Below, piece after piece: positions 1 through 8,539 of a stretch of 64,000 bases of DNA. The position numbers and the translations under genes were made by a program. Where the stretch lies: contig JALGWI010000003.1 in the NCBI GenBank assembly GCA_025774245.1, forward strand, positions 26,840-90,839, read 5' to 3'. A model generated the notes under the pieces. The model saw only the letters and a list, made by a program, of their open reading frames with translations, was not told where the DNA came from and did not search any database. How positions within the stretch are numbered: position 1 is the first letter of the stretch; each line of letters begins with the position of its first letter. This stretch comes from a bacterium (GTDB lineage: Bacteria > Joyebacterota > Joyebacteria > Joyebacterales > Joyebacteraceae).

Positions 1-121
1 GAACGGAGTACGCCGGGCGGGATCGCCAGTCCGGCGCGTTCGCATTCGCGGTCGTGGGAGCGCGATCTCCCGCCCGCGGATTCGCCGGGGGCCATAGTGA
101 GCGCCAAAGGAGTGAGGCACG

Positions 122-1345
122 ATGAAGAACCTGCTATCGATTGCTGTCGTCCTGATCGCTGTGTTCGCAGTCGCGACGTGCAGCTTCGCGAAGAAGACCG
201 AAGCGACGTGCGCCAAGACGGTGGCCGTGAACGAGGGACGCAGCCCGGTCATCCTCTTCTTCGACGACATGGAGAGCGGGACGAACGGATGGACGAGCTT
301 CGACAACACTGCTACGACGACACCCAAGTTCCATCTCGACACGTACTACGCATACGAGCGGACGTACTCGTGGTGGTGCGGCGAGCTGAACGCGGCCTTT
401 TCGGGTGGTGACGGCTACGCCAACGGTTGGGACATGCGGCTCGACATCCCGCCGACCGACGTGAGCGGCGCAACGTACCCGATCCTGACCTACGCTCTTC
501 GTTACGACTCGGAGCCCGGGTACGACTACACCTACGTCCAGGCGGAGAGCCTCGGCGTGTTCCGGAATCTGAACCGCGGCTACAACGGAACGAGCGGCGG
601 CTGGCAGGATCTTGGCGCCTACGGATTCGCCATTGGGAACTACGACAATCCGTTCGTCGGCCGCTTCCGCTTCATCTCGGACGGCGCGTGGTCGGACGCC
701 GACGGACTCTACGACACCGACGGCGGCGCGTTCCACATCGACAACGTCAAGCTCTTCGATTTCTACGGCGGCATGACCTACTTCCTCGACGATGGCGAGG
801 GCGGCGGCCTCTGCGTGCCCTCCGTTCCGGCATCGGCCGGCGACTGGTGGCACATCATCGACAGGGCTTGCCCGGCGTACAGCGCCCCGCACTCGTGGTG
901 GTGCGGCGACGACGCCGACACGGGCCTCATCCCGCCGAACCTGAGCAACGCCCTCTACTCCCCCGTCATCAACACGGTCGGGGTCTCCATCTGCACCATG
1001 CGGATGATGCTGCATGCCGAGGTGCCCACGGTCGACAACGACTACTGGACCGAGGAGGTCACGACCGACGGGGGCTCGAACTGGCAGCTCACGGGAGCCT
1101 GGTGGGGCGACTTCGGGCAGTGCGACGGTTGGGGCACGTCCGGCATCAACGGCACCGACCTCTCACAGTATCTGCCGGGCAACTCGTTCCAGTTCCGCCT
1201 GACCTTCTTCACGACCGACAACGGGTGTGGTCCGGGCGCCGCCGGTGGCGCCGGCATCACGCTGGACGACTTCTGGGTCGAGGACTGGACGGGAACGGCC
1301 GTCGAGGAGACGACCTGGGGCAAGTTGAAGGCCCTCTACCGGTAG
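122..1345 (+). CDS. Secreted protein with two tandem carbohydrate-binding/MAM-like modules
   Basis: Unrecognised family, 407 aa. The start is the ATG at 122, which has a strong ribosome site (AAAGGAG at 106-112). Residues 1-23 form a signal peptide. The mature part looks like two diverged copies of one module (about 45-220 and 220-390). Each begins with F-x-D-D (F47-D49; F221-D224) and has an SWWCG motif (83-87 and 258-262) about 36 residues further on. Each ends with an I/L-D-D/N-V/F-W-like strand. This layout resembles the jelly-roll domains of bacterial immune-inhibitor-A-type and MAM-like secreted proteins, but that is inference. The last 11 residues, TTWGKLKALYR, follow a linker and may be a lineage-specific C-terminal sorting tail. 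It stands alone on the + strand and is followed by a strong hairpin. Confidence 0.8.
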   Translation: MKNLLSIAVVLIAVFAVATCSFAKKTEATCAKTVAVNEGRSPVILFFDDMESGTNGWTSFDNTATTTPKFHLDTYYAYERTYSWWCGELNAAFSGGDGYANGWDMRLDIPPTDVSGATYPILTYALRYDSEPGYDYTYVQAESLGVFRNLNRGYNGTSGGWQDLGAYGFAIGNYDNPFVGRFRFISDGAWSDADGLYDTDGGAFHIDNVKLFDFYGGMTYFLDDGEGGGLCVPSVPASAGDWWHIIDRACPAYSAPHSWWCGDDADTGLIPPNLSNALYSPVINTVGVSICTMRMMLHAEVPTVDNDYWTEEVTTDGGSNWQLTGAWWGDFGQCDGWGTSGINGTDLSQYLPGNSFQFRLTFFTTDNGCGPGAAGGAGITLDDFWVEDWTGTAVEETTWGKLKALYR

Positions 1346-1391
1346 TCCGGGAACGACTGGGATCGCGTCGAGGCGTCGGCGCGACAAACAG

Positions 1392-1426
1392 CGCGAGGGG
1401 CAGCGGACGATCCGCGGCCCCTCGCG
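1392..1426. terminator. Long GC-rich hairpin between convergent genes
   Basis: A 10-bp outer stem (1392-1401 with 1417-1426) continues, after single-base bulges, into a 5-bp inner stem with a CGA loop. It lies between the stop of the secreted protein and the convergent permease gene, so it could stop transcription from both sides. The T-tract is weak (TGCTATT on the + strand). Confidence 0.65.
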
Positions 1427-1508
1427 TGCTATTGCAGACGAGCCATCGCAGGCGCGTCGTCGTCGGGCTGTCCTCCTCGCGCATCCGTCGCCACGCCCTC
1501 CCCCGTGA

Positions 1509-2822
1509 CTACAGGTAGCGGAGAGCGATGTAGCCGGTCGTGATGGCGAGGCAGATTGCGGTGATGGGTACGCCTATCCTCGCGTAGCCCGCGAACGTCA
1601 GGGGCTCTCGTCCTTGCCTCGAGAGACCGACGACGGCCATGTTCGCGGCGGCGCCGACGACCGTCGCGTTCCCACCGAGGCACGCTCCGGCGGCGAGAGC
1701 CCACCAGAACGCGTAGGAGATCCCGGGATCGCCCGCCTGGGCGAAGTGGTTCACCAGAACCTGGACGAGCGGGATCAGCACCGTCACGGTCGGCACGGCC
1801 GAGATGAGCGCGGCGAGCGCCGCGGTCCCCCACAGGAGGAGCAGGATGAGGACGGCCGGGTTCTCCGAAAGCGACAGGAAGCCGTGGGCGAGGAACTCCA
1901 CGACGCCGACCTTCTCGAGGCCGCCGACGAGCACGAAGAGGCCGATGAAGAAGAAGAGCACACCCCACTCGACGTCGGCGAGAAGCTCCTCCGGATCGGC
2001 CCGCGTGACAATGAGGAGGAGCGCCGCCCCGGCGAGCGCCACGGTGGCGGGTGCGAGACCCAGCTCGTGGTGGAAGAGGAACCCGACGAGAACCAGGCCG
2101 ATCACGAGGATGCTCCGTTTGAGGAGCCCGGGATCCCTGATAGCCTGTGCGGGGTCCATCGACGCGAGCGATTTCATCTTCGCGTCCTCGGGGGGCGCAA
2201 GGAAGCTCCCCCTCGTCCAGACGCGCAGGTAGACGAGGCTCACGACGAGGCAGATCGCCGCGAGCGGGCCCAGGTTCGTCAGGAAGTCGACGAAGCTCAG
2301 ACCGCCACCGTCCGGCGGGATGATCGCGCGGCTCCCAACGAGGATATTGGGCGGATCGCCGATCATGGTTGCCATCCCGCCGATGTTCGCGCTCACGATC
2401 TCCATGACGAGGAACGGCAGGGCGCTCTTCCCCAGGAGGTCGGAGACGAGGAACACGACTGGCACGATCATGAGGACGGTCGTCACGTTGTCGATGAGGG
2501 CCGAGGCAAAGGCGGTGATCGCCGCGAAGCCGGCGAAGATGAGGAACATGCGCCCTCGGCCCTGCTTGGCGACCTTGAGCGCGAGGAAGCGGAACACGCC
2601 GGTCCGTTTGAGGACCGCCACGATCAGCATCATCCCGACGAGGAGGCCGATCGTGTTGAAGTCGACGAAGCCGACGGCCTCTTCCTGGGACAGAGAAAGC
2701 CCCGGCAGGAGCAACAACGCAAGAGCTCCCGCCAGGGCGATCGTGGTTCGGTGAAGTCGCTCGGTGACGATGAAGAAGTAGGTGATCAGGAAGACCGCCG
2801 TCACCGCGACGACCGGGTACAT
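1509..2822 (-). CDS. SLC13/ArsB-NhaD-type ion transporter
   Basis: A polytopic membrane protein of 437 aa with roughly eleven hydrophobic segments, of the Ion Transporter superfamily (ArsB, NhaD and SLC13-type carriers). The first half carries the family hairpin motif DNVTTV (111-116) followed by GDPPNILVGS (155-164). The second half has the internal-repeat equivalents SAVPTVTVL and GGNATVVGAA. This duplicated inverted-repeat arrangement is typical of the superfamily. The substrate cannot be read from sequence; Na+/H+ exchange, arsenite efflux or a dicarboxylate are all possible, and the GDPPN form is most like NhaD/ArsB-type members. The gene begins 27 bp after the foldase lipoprotein and probably shares its transcript. 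The ATG has only a short-spaced GGAGA upstream. Confidence 0.8.
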   Translation of the reverse strand: MYPVVAVTAVFLITYFFIVTERLHRTTIALAGALALLLLPGLSLSQEEAVGFVDFNTIGLLVGMMLIVAVLKRTGVFRFLALKVAKQGRGRMFLIFAGFAAITAFASALIDNVTTVLMIVPVVFLVSDLLGKSALPFLVMEIVSANIGGMATMIGDPPNILVGSRAIIPPDGGGLSFVDFLTNLGPLAAICLVVSLVYLRVWTRGSFLAPPEDAKMKSLASMDPAQAIRDPGLLKRSILVIGLVLVGFLFHHELGLAPATVALAGAALLLIVTRADPEELLADVEWGVLFFFIGLFVLVGGLEKVGVVEFLAHGFLSLSENPAVLILLLLWGTAALAALISAVPTVTVLIPLVQVLVNHFAQAGDPGISYAFWWALAAGACLGGNATVVGAAANMAVVGLSRQGREPLTFAGYARIGVPITAICLAITTGYIALRYL

Positions 2823-2849
2823 TCTCCGAAGGCCTTTCTGCCTGCTACA

Positions 2850-4019
2850 CTACTCAGGCGAGAGGACGTCCGACTCGTCGAACGGGGGACTCGCCTCTCC
2901 CATGTTCTCGATCATCCACTGGGCCGAGTCGACCAGCTCCGAATCGGGGTATTCCGACAGCACGCGCTCGAAGGCGTTTCTGGCGGGCCCGTAGTTGTTG
3001 AGCTCCTCCGCGTGGATGAACCCGATCATGAACTGCGCCTCGGCGGCGTGGTCTCCCTCCGGGTAGTTGAAGACGAGCTCCGTGTAGTAGTTCAGACGGT
3101 CGAGGGGATCGTCGGTCTCCTGGGCGAGCGTGAAGAGCTCTTCCTCGGTCCGGGGTTGGCTACGGAACGCCTTCTCGTTGATCTCGGCGCCGTGCCGCTC
3201 CTTCAGCTGTGCCAGAGTCTCCTGGTAGTACTCCCTCACCTTGGTCGGCTTCAGGCTCTGGACGATCTGGTCCCGCACGTCATCGAGGGGCTTCTTGCCG
3301 GCTTCGATCTTCTCCTCGATCCGGACGATGTGCCAGCCCTTCTCCGACCTCAGGGGCTCCGTCACCTCCCCGACCTTCCACGCGAACAGCTCGTCGATGA
3401 AGTCCGCGTCGATTCCGACGTTCGGCAGCTCGTCGCCCAGGTGGAGCGACCGCATCAGCCCCCCGGCCTGCTTCGTCGACGCGTCTGTAGACACCTCGCG
3501 CGCGACCGAGGCGAAGTCCTCGCCCGCGAGCACCCGTCGCCGGGCCTCCGCCGCCTGCCCGCGCGTGTTCGTCATGATGTGCCTGAACTTGATCCGCGCG
3601 CGCCGCTGGAACTGCTCGTCGTGCTCATCGTAGTACGCCTCGACGTCCGTCTCGGGTACGTCGACGACCGCCTCGATCTCATCCCGGTAGAACGCCTGGA
3701 TCATCGCGCGACGCTTCATCTGCTCCAGGTTCTTCACGACCTCCGCGTCCTTGTCGTAGCCGGCTCGCTCCGCGGCCTGGTAGAGGACCTCCTCCTCGAT
3801 GAGGCGCTCGAGGAAATCGATCGTCCCCTCGGGGCCCTGGAACTGCTGCCGGGTGAACGGCGGGAGCTCCGCGAGCTTCTGCTTGAGCTCGGTCTCCGTG
3901 ATGTTCACGCGCCCTACCCTGGCAACGACCTGCTCTCCCTGATCGCCGCCGCATCCGGACAGGAGGGCGGTCGTCACGCAGAGGGAGATCAGGAGAAGCG
4001 CGTAGACGAATCTCTGCAT
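2850..4019 (-). CDS. PrsA/SurA-like peptidyl-prolyl isomerase lipoprotein with C-terminal TPR-like domain
   Basis: An exported foldase that would catalyse prolyl cis-trans isomerisation in the envelope. The start chosen is the ATG at 4019, preceded by GGGAGGA. It yields a lipoprotein signal peptide with lipobox LLSGC (Cys23). Domains: a SurA-N-like helical region (about 30-135), a parvulin PPIC domain (about 140-236, with HIM near 147, GG at 186-187 and GWHIVRI at 228-234), and a C-terminal alpha-helical region (about 300-378) resembling the TPR-like repeats of BamD-type lipoproteins (F-x-x-V-L-S-E-Y-P-D-S pattern). The added C-terminal repeat is unusual for PrsA and suggests binding to an assembly partner. 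Total 389 aa. It lies 90 bp downstream of rplI. Confidence 0.85.
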   Translation of the reverse strand: MQRFVYALLLISLCVTTALLSGCGGDQGEQVVARVGRVNITETELKQKLAELPPFTRQQFQGPEGTIDFLERLIEEEVLYQAAERAGYDKDAEVVKNLEQMKRRAMIQAFYRDEIEAVVDVPETDVEAYYDEHDEQFQRRARIKFRHIMTNTRGQAAEARRRVLAGEDFASVAREVSTDASTKQAGGLMRSLHLGDELPNVGIDADFIDELFAWKVGEVTEPLRSEKGWHIVRIEEKIEAGKKPLDDVRDQIVQSLKPTKVREYYQETLAQLKERHGAEINEKAFRSQPRTEEELFTLAQETDDPLDRLNYYTELVFNYPEGDHAAEAQFMIGFIHAEELNNYGPARNAFERVLSEYPDSELVDSAQWMIENMGEASPPFDESDVLSPE

Positions 4020-4109
4020 ATGTTCCTCCCGAGTCTCAGTCGATCGAGTCTCGGCCGACGACCAGAGCGCCGTCACGGGGACGGCGGCCCGCCGGCCGCG
4101 ATGCTCGAC

Positions 4110-4553
4110 CTACTCCCTGATGACCCACACCTTGATTTCCGCGAACACGTCCTTGAACAGCTCGATCTTCACGGGGTAGACCCCGAGCATCTTGATCGGC
4201 TCTTCCAGCTTGATCACGTGCTCGTCGACCTCGACGGCCTGGTCCGCAAGAGCCGCGACGATGTCGCGCTCGTGAACGGCACCGTAGAGCTTGTCGCTCT
4301 CGTCCGCCTGAACGCGCACGGTACACGAGACCGCGTTGAGCTTCTCGGCCATCTCCTCGGCGGCGCTCTTGTCCTTCCTGAACCGCGTCTCCTCGAGCTT
4401 GATCTTCCCCTGGAGGCGAGCGAGGTTCCCCGCGTTCGCAGGCAGCGCCTTACCGCTGGGGATGAGGAAGTTCCTTCCGTAGCCGTCCTTCACCGTCACG
4501 ACGTCGCCCTGGGAGCCGAGACGCTGTACGTCCTCTGTCAGAATCAGTTTCAT
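4110..4553 (-). CDS. rplI: 50S ribosomal protein L9
   Basis: L9 binds 23S rRNA near the base of the L1 stalk and supports frame maintenance. The 147 aa are standard for the family. The N-terminal beta domain MKLILTEDVQRLGSQGDVV and the GYGRNFLIPSGKA segment are diagnostic; a long central helix and a small C-terminal domain follow. A good ribosome site (GGGGGAA) precedes the ATG. It is the last of three ribosomal genes (rpsF-rpsR-rplI), 33 bp after rpsR. Confidence 0.97.
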   Translation of the reverse strand: MKLILTEDVQRLGSQGDVVTVKDGYGRNFLIPSGKALPANAGNLARLQGKIKLEETRFRKDKSAAEEMAEKLNAVSCTVRVQADESDKLYGAVHERDIVAALADQAVEVDEHVIKLEEPIKMLGVYPVKIELFKDVFAEIKVWVIRE

Positions 4554-4586
4554 CGTGCTTCCCCCTGATGCCGTGGGTCCGTGACC

Positions 4587-4823
4587 CTACCCGTGCCTGT
4601 GGTGTCTGCCGACGTACGGCATGAGGGCGATCTGTCTGGCGCGCTTGATCGCGGTGGCCAGCTGTCGCTGGTGCCGCGCGCACGTCCCCGTCACTCTCCG
4701 CGGGATGATCTTGCCGTGCTCGGTGACGAAGCGCAGAAGGCGCTTCTCGTCCTTGTAATCGAGCTTCACGATCTTGTCCTGGCAGAATCGGCAGAACTTC
4801 CCGTGTCGTTCCCTTCTCGCCAT
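4587..4823 (-). CDS. rpsR: 30S ribosomal protein S18 (cysteine-containing form)
   Basis: S18 sits on the 30S platform next to S6. The 78 aa carry the family core ([41 protein letters not shown]). Cysteines in KFCRFCQ and TGTCARH make this the zinc-binding-capable form; many bacteria have lost these residues. The ATG follows GGAGG at good spacing. The usual ssb gene between rpsF and rpsR is absent: only 40 bp separate them. Confidence 0.97.
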   Translation of the reverse strand: MARRERHGKFCRFCQDKIVKLDYKDEKRLLRFVTEHGKIIPRRVTGTCARHQRQLATAIKRARQIALMPYVGRHHRHG

Positions 4824-4863
4824 GAGTGCCTCCGTAGGTGGTGGATTCCTCGCCAGAGGCGAG

Positions 4864-5154
4864 CTACTCTTCCAGGTTGATGCTCATGTGCCTCAGGATG
4901 TTCTCGTTGAGGCGATAGACCTGGCCGAGCCTCTCGATCGAAGCCGGATCAGTCTCGTACTTGAGAAAGGCGTAGTAGCCGTCGGTCTGCCCCTTGATCT
5001 CGTAGGCGAGTCGACGTCTGCCCCACTGATTCCACTCCTGGATCGCGCCACCCTCTTTGGCGATGAGCTCCTCGATCTTGGCGATCTCACGCGCGAGCCC
5101 GTCCTCGTCGAGAGCGCTGCTGAAGATGAACGTTGCCTCGTACGCTCTTCCCAT
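4864..5154 (-). CDS. rpsF: 30S ribosomal protein S6
   Basis: S6 partners with S18 on the 30S platform. The 96 aa include the conserved YEATFIF start, the [17 protein letters not shown] strand/turn and the [12 protein letters not shown] segment. It lacks the long acidic C-terminal tail of the E. coli protein. The ATG has a strong ribosome site (AGGAGG, 10 bp upstream). It is first in the rpsF-rpsR-rplI group, and 193 bp of non-coding leader separate it from ychF. S6:S18 autoregulation through a leader RNA is common in bacteria, but I could not confirm the motif here. Confidence 0.97.
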   Translation of the reverse strand: MGRAYEATFIFSSALDEDGLAREIAKIEELIAKEGGAIQEWNQWGRRRLAYEIKGQTDGYYAFLKYETDPASIERLGQVYRLNENILRHMSINLEE

Positions 5155-5347
5155 CTGTTGAAGCCCTCCTCTCGGTCTTCACATCGCGACCCCGCCACGT
5201 GGACGGAGTGAGGAGACCCCGCCTTGAGGCGCCGCTTTTGCGGCCGACCTCCCGGCGAGACGTACCTCCAATCCGCACTAACATTCCCGGACTCTACCGG
5301 GGCCGGGTTCCCCACGCCTGTTCCGTTTCACGGCGCTTCGCGCGCCT
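5155..5347 (-). promoter_or_regulatory. Leader region of the rpsF-rpsR-rplI operon
   Basis: 193 bp without a gene. It includes a small hairpin at 5332-5346, directly after the ychF stop, that could be a weak terminator. It also includes a 5-bp stem with an AAAA loop at 5231-5244 (GCCGC/GCGGC). I see no convincing vegetative promoter hexamers. A ribosomal-protein autoregulatory leader would be expected at this position, but its signature is not proven. Confidence 0.3.
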
Positions 5348-6442
5348 CTAGTGGAAGTGCACGAGGATGACGTCGCCGTCGACGACGACGTTGTCGCGCC
5401 CCTCCGTTCTGACGTGGCCCTTCTCGCGAGCGCCGTGCATTGAACCGCCGTCGACGAGATCGTCGAACGACACGACCTCCGCCTTGATGAAGCCCTTCTC
5501 CATGTCGGAGTGGATCGTGCCGGCCGCCGTGACGACCGACGTCCCCTCCCGGACCGTCCATGCCCTGACCTCGGTGCCCTTGATCGTGAAGAACGTCACG
5601 AGGCCCAGCAGCCGGTACCCGGTCCTGACGAGTCGCATGAGCCCCGGTTCTTCGAGTCCGAGGCCGGTCAGGAAGTCGGCGCGCTCGTCTGCGGCAAGGC
5701 CGACGAGCTCCGACTCGAGCGACGCGGCGAGCGGCAGTACCTTCCAGGGCGGCTCACCGGTAGCGGCCGCGATCCGCTCGACCCACTGCTTCTCTCCGTC
5801 GCCGACGTCGGTCTCGGAGATGTTCGCGACGAAGAGCACGTCCTTCGCGGTCAGGAAGCAGTACTCCGCGAGCTCCCGCTTCTCCGTTTCGGAGAACTCG
5901 AGCCGGCGGATCGGCGTCCCGGCGTCGAGCGCTTCCCTGGCGCGCTCGAGAGCGGTGACGGCGGGTTCCGCCTCCTTGTCTCCCCTTGAGAGGTCCTTCC
6001 TCTTCTTCTCGAGGTTCCTGTCGACCGTCGCGAGATCGGCGAGCAGGAGCTCCGTCTCGATGATCCCGATGTCGCGCTCCGGGTCGATCGGCCCCTCGAC
6101 GTGGCCCACGGAGGGGTCCTCGAAGCAGCGAACAACCTCCACGACGGCGTCCACGTCCCTGATGTTCGCGAGGAACTTGTTCCCCAGGCCCTCTCCGTGG
6201 CTCGCGCCCCTCACGAGGCCGGCGATGTCCACGAACCGGATCGTCGTCGACGTCAGCTTCTCGGGCTCGAGGAGCCCGCCCAGACGGACGAGCCTCTCGT
6301 CAGGCACCGGGACCACGCCGACGTTGGCGTCCACCGTGCAGAACGCGTAGTTGCTGCACGGAACGCTCGTCCCGGCCAGGCCGTTGAAGAGCGTGGACTT
6401 CCCGACGTTCGGGAGTCCGATGATGCCGAGGTCGAGCGACAC
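5348..6442 (-). CDS. ychF: Redox-regulated ATPase/GTPase YchF
   Basis: A universally conserved P-loop protein of the OBG family that hydrolyses ATP (or GTP) and binds the ribosome. It has 364 aa. The G1 motif GLPNVGKST is at residues 8-16, followed by the FVDIAGLVRGAS switch-II region and the NISE nucleotide-specificity motif that replaces NKxD and explains the ATP preference of the family. A C-terminal TGS domain holds EVRAWTVREGT and AAGTIHSDMEKGFIKAEV. The GTG start has GGGGAG upstream. It follows the membrane pyrophosphatase by 57 bp and forms the tail of the prs-rplY-pth block, where ychF is commonly found. Confidence 0.96.
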   Translation of the reverse strand: MSLDLGIIGLPNVGKSTLFNGLAGTSVPCSNYAFCTVDANVGVVPVPDERLVRLGGLLEPEKLTSTTIRFVDIAGLVRGASHGEGLGNKFLANIRDVDAVVEVVRCFEDPSVGHVEGPIDPERDIGIIETELLLADLATVDRNLEKKRKDLSRGDKEAEPAVTALERAREALDAGTPIRRLEFSETEKRELAEYCFLTAKDVLFVANISETDVGDGEKQWVERIAAATGEPPWKVLPLAASLESELVGLAADERADFLTGLGLEEPGLMRLVRTGYRLLGLVTFFTIKGTEVRAWTVREGTSVVTAAGTIHSDMEKGFIKAEVVSFDDLVDGGSMHGAREKGHVRTEGRDNVVVDGDVILVHFH

Positions 6443-6499
6443 GATCGCTCCCCAAGCTCCTTCGGCCCCTCGCCTCCCCGGCCACGCCTGCGGGCCAAT

Positions 6500-8539
6500 C
6501 TAACCGCGCACGAAGAGCGGGGCCAGTACGAGCGCGATGACCGACATGAGCTTGATCAGGATGTTGATCGAAGGCCCCACCGTGTCCTTCAGGGGGTCGC
6601 CGACGGTGTCCCCGACGACGGCTGCCTTGTGCGCAAGGGAGCCCTTGCCGCCGAAGTGGCCCTCCTCGATGTACTTCTTGGCGTTGTCCATCGCGCCGCC
6701 GGAGTTCGCCGTCTGGATTCCGAGCACGACACCGGTGACGACGGCGCCGATCAGCAGCCCGGCGAGCGCCTTCTCGTCGTAGAGGCCGACGATCACGGGC
6801 GCGAGGATCGCCAGGATGCCCGGACGGACCATGCCTGCGATCGCGCCCCGCGTGCTGATGTCGATGCAGGTCGTCGAGTCGGGCATGACCTCGCCCTTGA
6901 GGAGGCCGGGTATCTCACGGAACTGACGCCGCACCTCGTCGATCATCTTGAACGCCACCTTGGACACGGCGCCGAAGAGCATCGAAGAGAAGAAGAACGG
7001 GAGCATCCCGCCCACCAGGAGGCCCGCCATGACCTTGGGGTCGGTGAGGTCCGCCATTTCGATCCTGGCCGAGGCCATGTAGGCGGCGAGGAGCCCGATC
7101 GCCGCAAAGGCCGCCGAGCCGATCGCGAAGCCCTTGCCGATCGCCGCCGTGGTGTTCCCGACGGCGTCGAGGTTGTCGGTGATCTTGCGGACTTCGGGAT
7201 CGAGCCCGGCCATCTCCGCGATGCCGCCGGCGTTGTCGGCCACCGGCCCGTAGGAGTCGACGGCCACGACGATCCCGGTCGTCGCGAGCATGCCGAAGGC
7301 CGCCATCGCGACTCCGTACATCCCCGCGAACTGGTGCGCCAGGATGATCGAGACTCCGAGCGCGAGCACCGGCACGGCCGTGCTCGCCATGCCGACGGCC
7401 GTCCCCGACGTCACGGTGATCGCGGGACCGGTCTGGGAGGCCTCCGCAAGCTGCTTGACGGGAGAGAACTTGCTCGACGTGAAGTACTCGCACACGAAGC
7501 CGATGATGACACCCGACGCGATTCCTGCGAGCGTCGCGTAGAACGGACCCATCACGCCATACGTCGTCCCGCCGATCGCGAACGTCGTCCCGAAGTTCCG
7601 GACGATGATGTAACTCGCGATCGCCGTGAGGGCGGCGGCAACGTACGTTCCTCCCATGAGCGCTGCCTGGGGGCTCCGCCTCCCCACGATCCTTACGAAG
7701 ATGACCCCGATGATGGAGGCGATGAGCCCCGCCGACGCGATGTAGAGGGGAAGCGTCATGAGGCTCTGCGCGCCGGCCGTGCCGAAGCCCAGGAGGGCCG
7801 CGGCGAGCGCCATGCTGGCGATGATCGACTCGACGTACGACTCGAGGAGGTCGGCGCCGAGACCGGCGACGTCTCCCACGTTGTCGCCGACGTTGTCGGC
7901 GATCACCGCGGGGTTCCTCGGGTCGTCCTCCGGGATGTCGGCCTCGATCTTCCCGACGAGGTCCGCTGCCATGTCGGCGCCCTTCGTGAAGAGCCCTCCG
8001 CCCGACCGGGCGAAGAGCGCGACGAGGCTCGCTCCCATGGCATACCCGTTCACGATGACGGGCTCCCGGAAGATCAGGTAGACGATCGCCAGGCCGATGA
8101 GCGCGAGGCTCGCGACGCTGATGCCCATGACGGCGCCTGCCGACACGGCCACCCCGAGCGCGCCCTTCACTCCGCCGTCGACCGCGGCCTGCGTCGTCCT
8201 CGAGTTCGCCTTGGTCGCGATGCTCATGCCGACGTAGCCGGCGATCGCGGAGACGATCGCTCCCAGGACGAAGACGACCGAGGTCCTCCAGCCGAGCGGC
8301 AGGTCGGGTCTCCCGGTGAGGATCGGCGCCAGGGCGATGACGATCGCCACCGCGGCGACGACGATCGAGACCGTCATGTACTCACGCTTCAGGAAGGCCT
8401 TCGCACCGCTCTGGATGGCCAGCGAGATGCGGACCATGGTCTCGTTCCCGGGGTTCTTCCGCAGGACGTCGATCACGAGGATCACGACGAAAACGAGTCC
8501 GACGACGCCGGCGACGAGCGGAGTGACAACCTCGCTCAT
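6500..8539 (-). CDS. hppA: Membrane-bound ion-pumping pyrophosphatase, K+-dependent type
   Basis: An integral membrane enzyme that couples PPi hydrolysis to H+ and/or Na+ pumping. It has 679 aa and about 16 membrane helices. The PPi-binding loops are clear: GADMAADLVGKIE (187-199) and DNVGDNVGDVAG (215-226), and the C-terminal acidic repeat GDTVGDPLKDTVGP. At the position that separates the two subfamilies it reads GNTTAAIGKG (461-470). Alanine here marks the K+-dependent class, whereas K+-independent enzymes have lysine. K+-dependent members include both Na+ and H+ pumps, so the transported ion is left open. The ATG overlaps the pth stop (ATGA), implying translational coupling; GAGGAGG precedes it. 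It recovers energy from PPi released by biosynthesis. Confidence 0.96.
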   Translation of the reverse strand: MSEVVTPLVAGVVGLVFVVILVIDVLRKNPGNETMVRISLAIQSGAKAFLKREYMTVSIVVAAVAIVIALAPILTGRPDLPLGWRTSVVFVLGAIVSAIAGYVGMSIATKANSRTTQAAVDGGVKGALGVAVSAGAVMGISVASLALIGLAIVYLIFREPVIVNGYAMGASLVALFARSGGGLFTKGADMAADLVGKIEADIPEDDPRNPAVIADNVGDNVGDVAGLGADLLESYVESIIASMALAAALLGFGTAGAQSLMTLPLYIASAGLIASIIGVIFVRIVGRRSPQAALMGGTYVAAALTAIASYIIVRNFGTTFAIGGTTYGVMGPFYATLAGIASGVIIGFVCEYFTSSKFSPVKQLAEASQTGPAITVTSGTAVGMASTAVPVLALGVSIILAHQFAGMYGVAMAAFGMLATTGIVVAVDSYGPVADNAGGIAEMAGLDPEVRKITDNLDAVGNTTAAIGKGFAIGSAAFAAIGLLAAYMASARIEMADLTDPKVMAGLLVGGMLPFFFSSMLFGAVSKVAFKMIDEVRRQFREIPGLLKGEVMPDSTTCIDISTRGAIAGMVRPGILAILAPVIVGLYDEKALAGLLIGAVVTGVVLGIQTANSGGAMDNAKKYIEEGHFGGKGSLAHKAAVVGDTVGDPLKDTVGPSINILIKLMSVIALVLAPLFVRG

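Noticed and set aside
1..121. Promoter for the first secreted protein
   Set aside because: Only the ribosome site is convincing; no -35/-10 pair fits the window consensus.
1614..4568. A 984-codon open frame on the + strand
   Set aside because: It runs antisense across the permease, foldase and rplI genes, which have clear family motifs and ribosome sites. Its composition (Arg/Asp/Glu/His-rich) is that of a GC-rich shadow frame.
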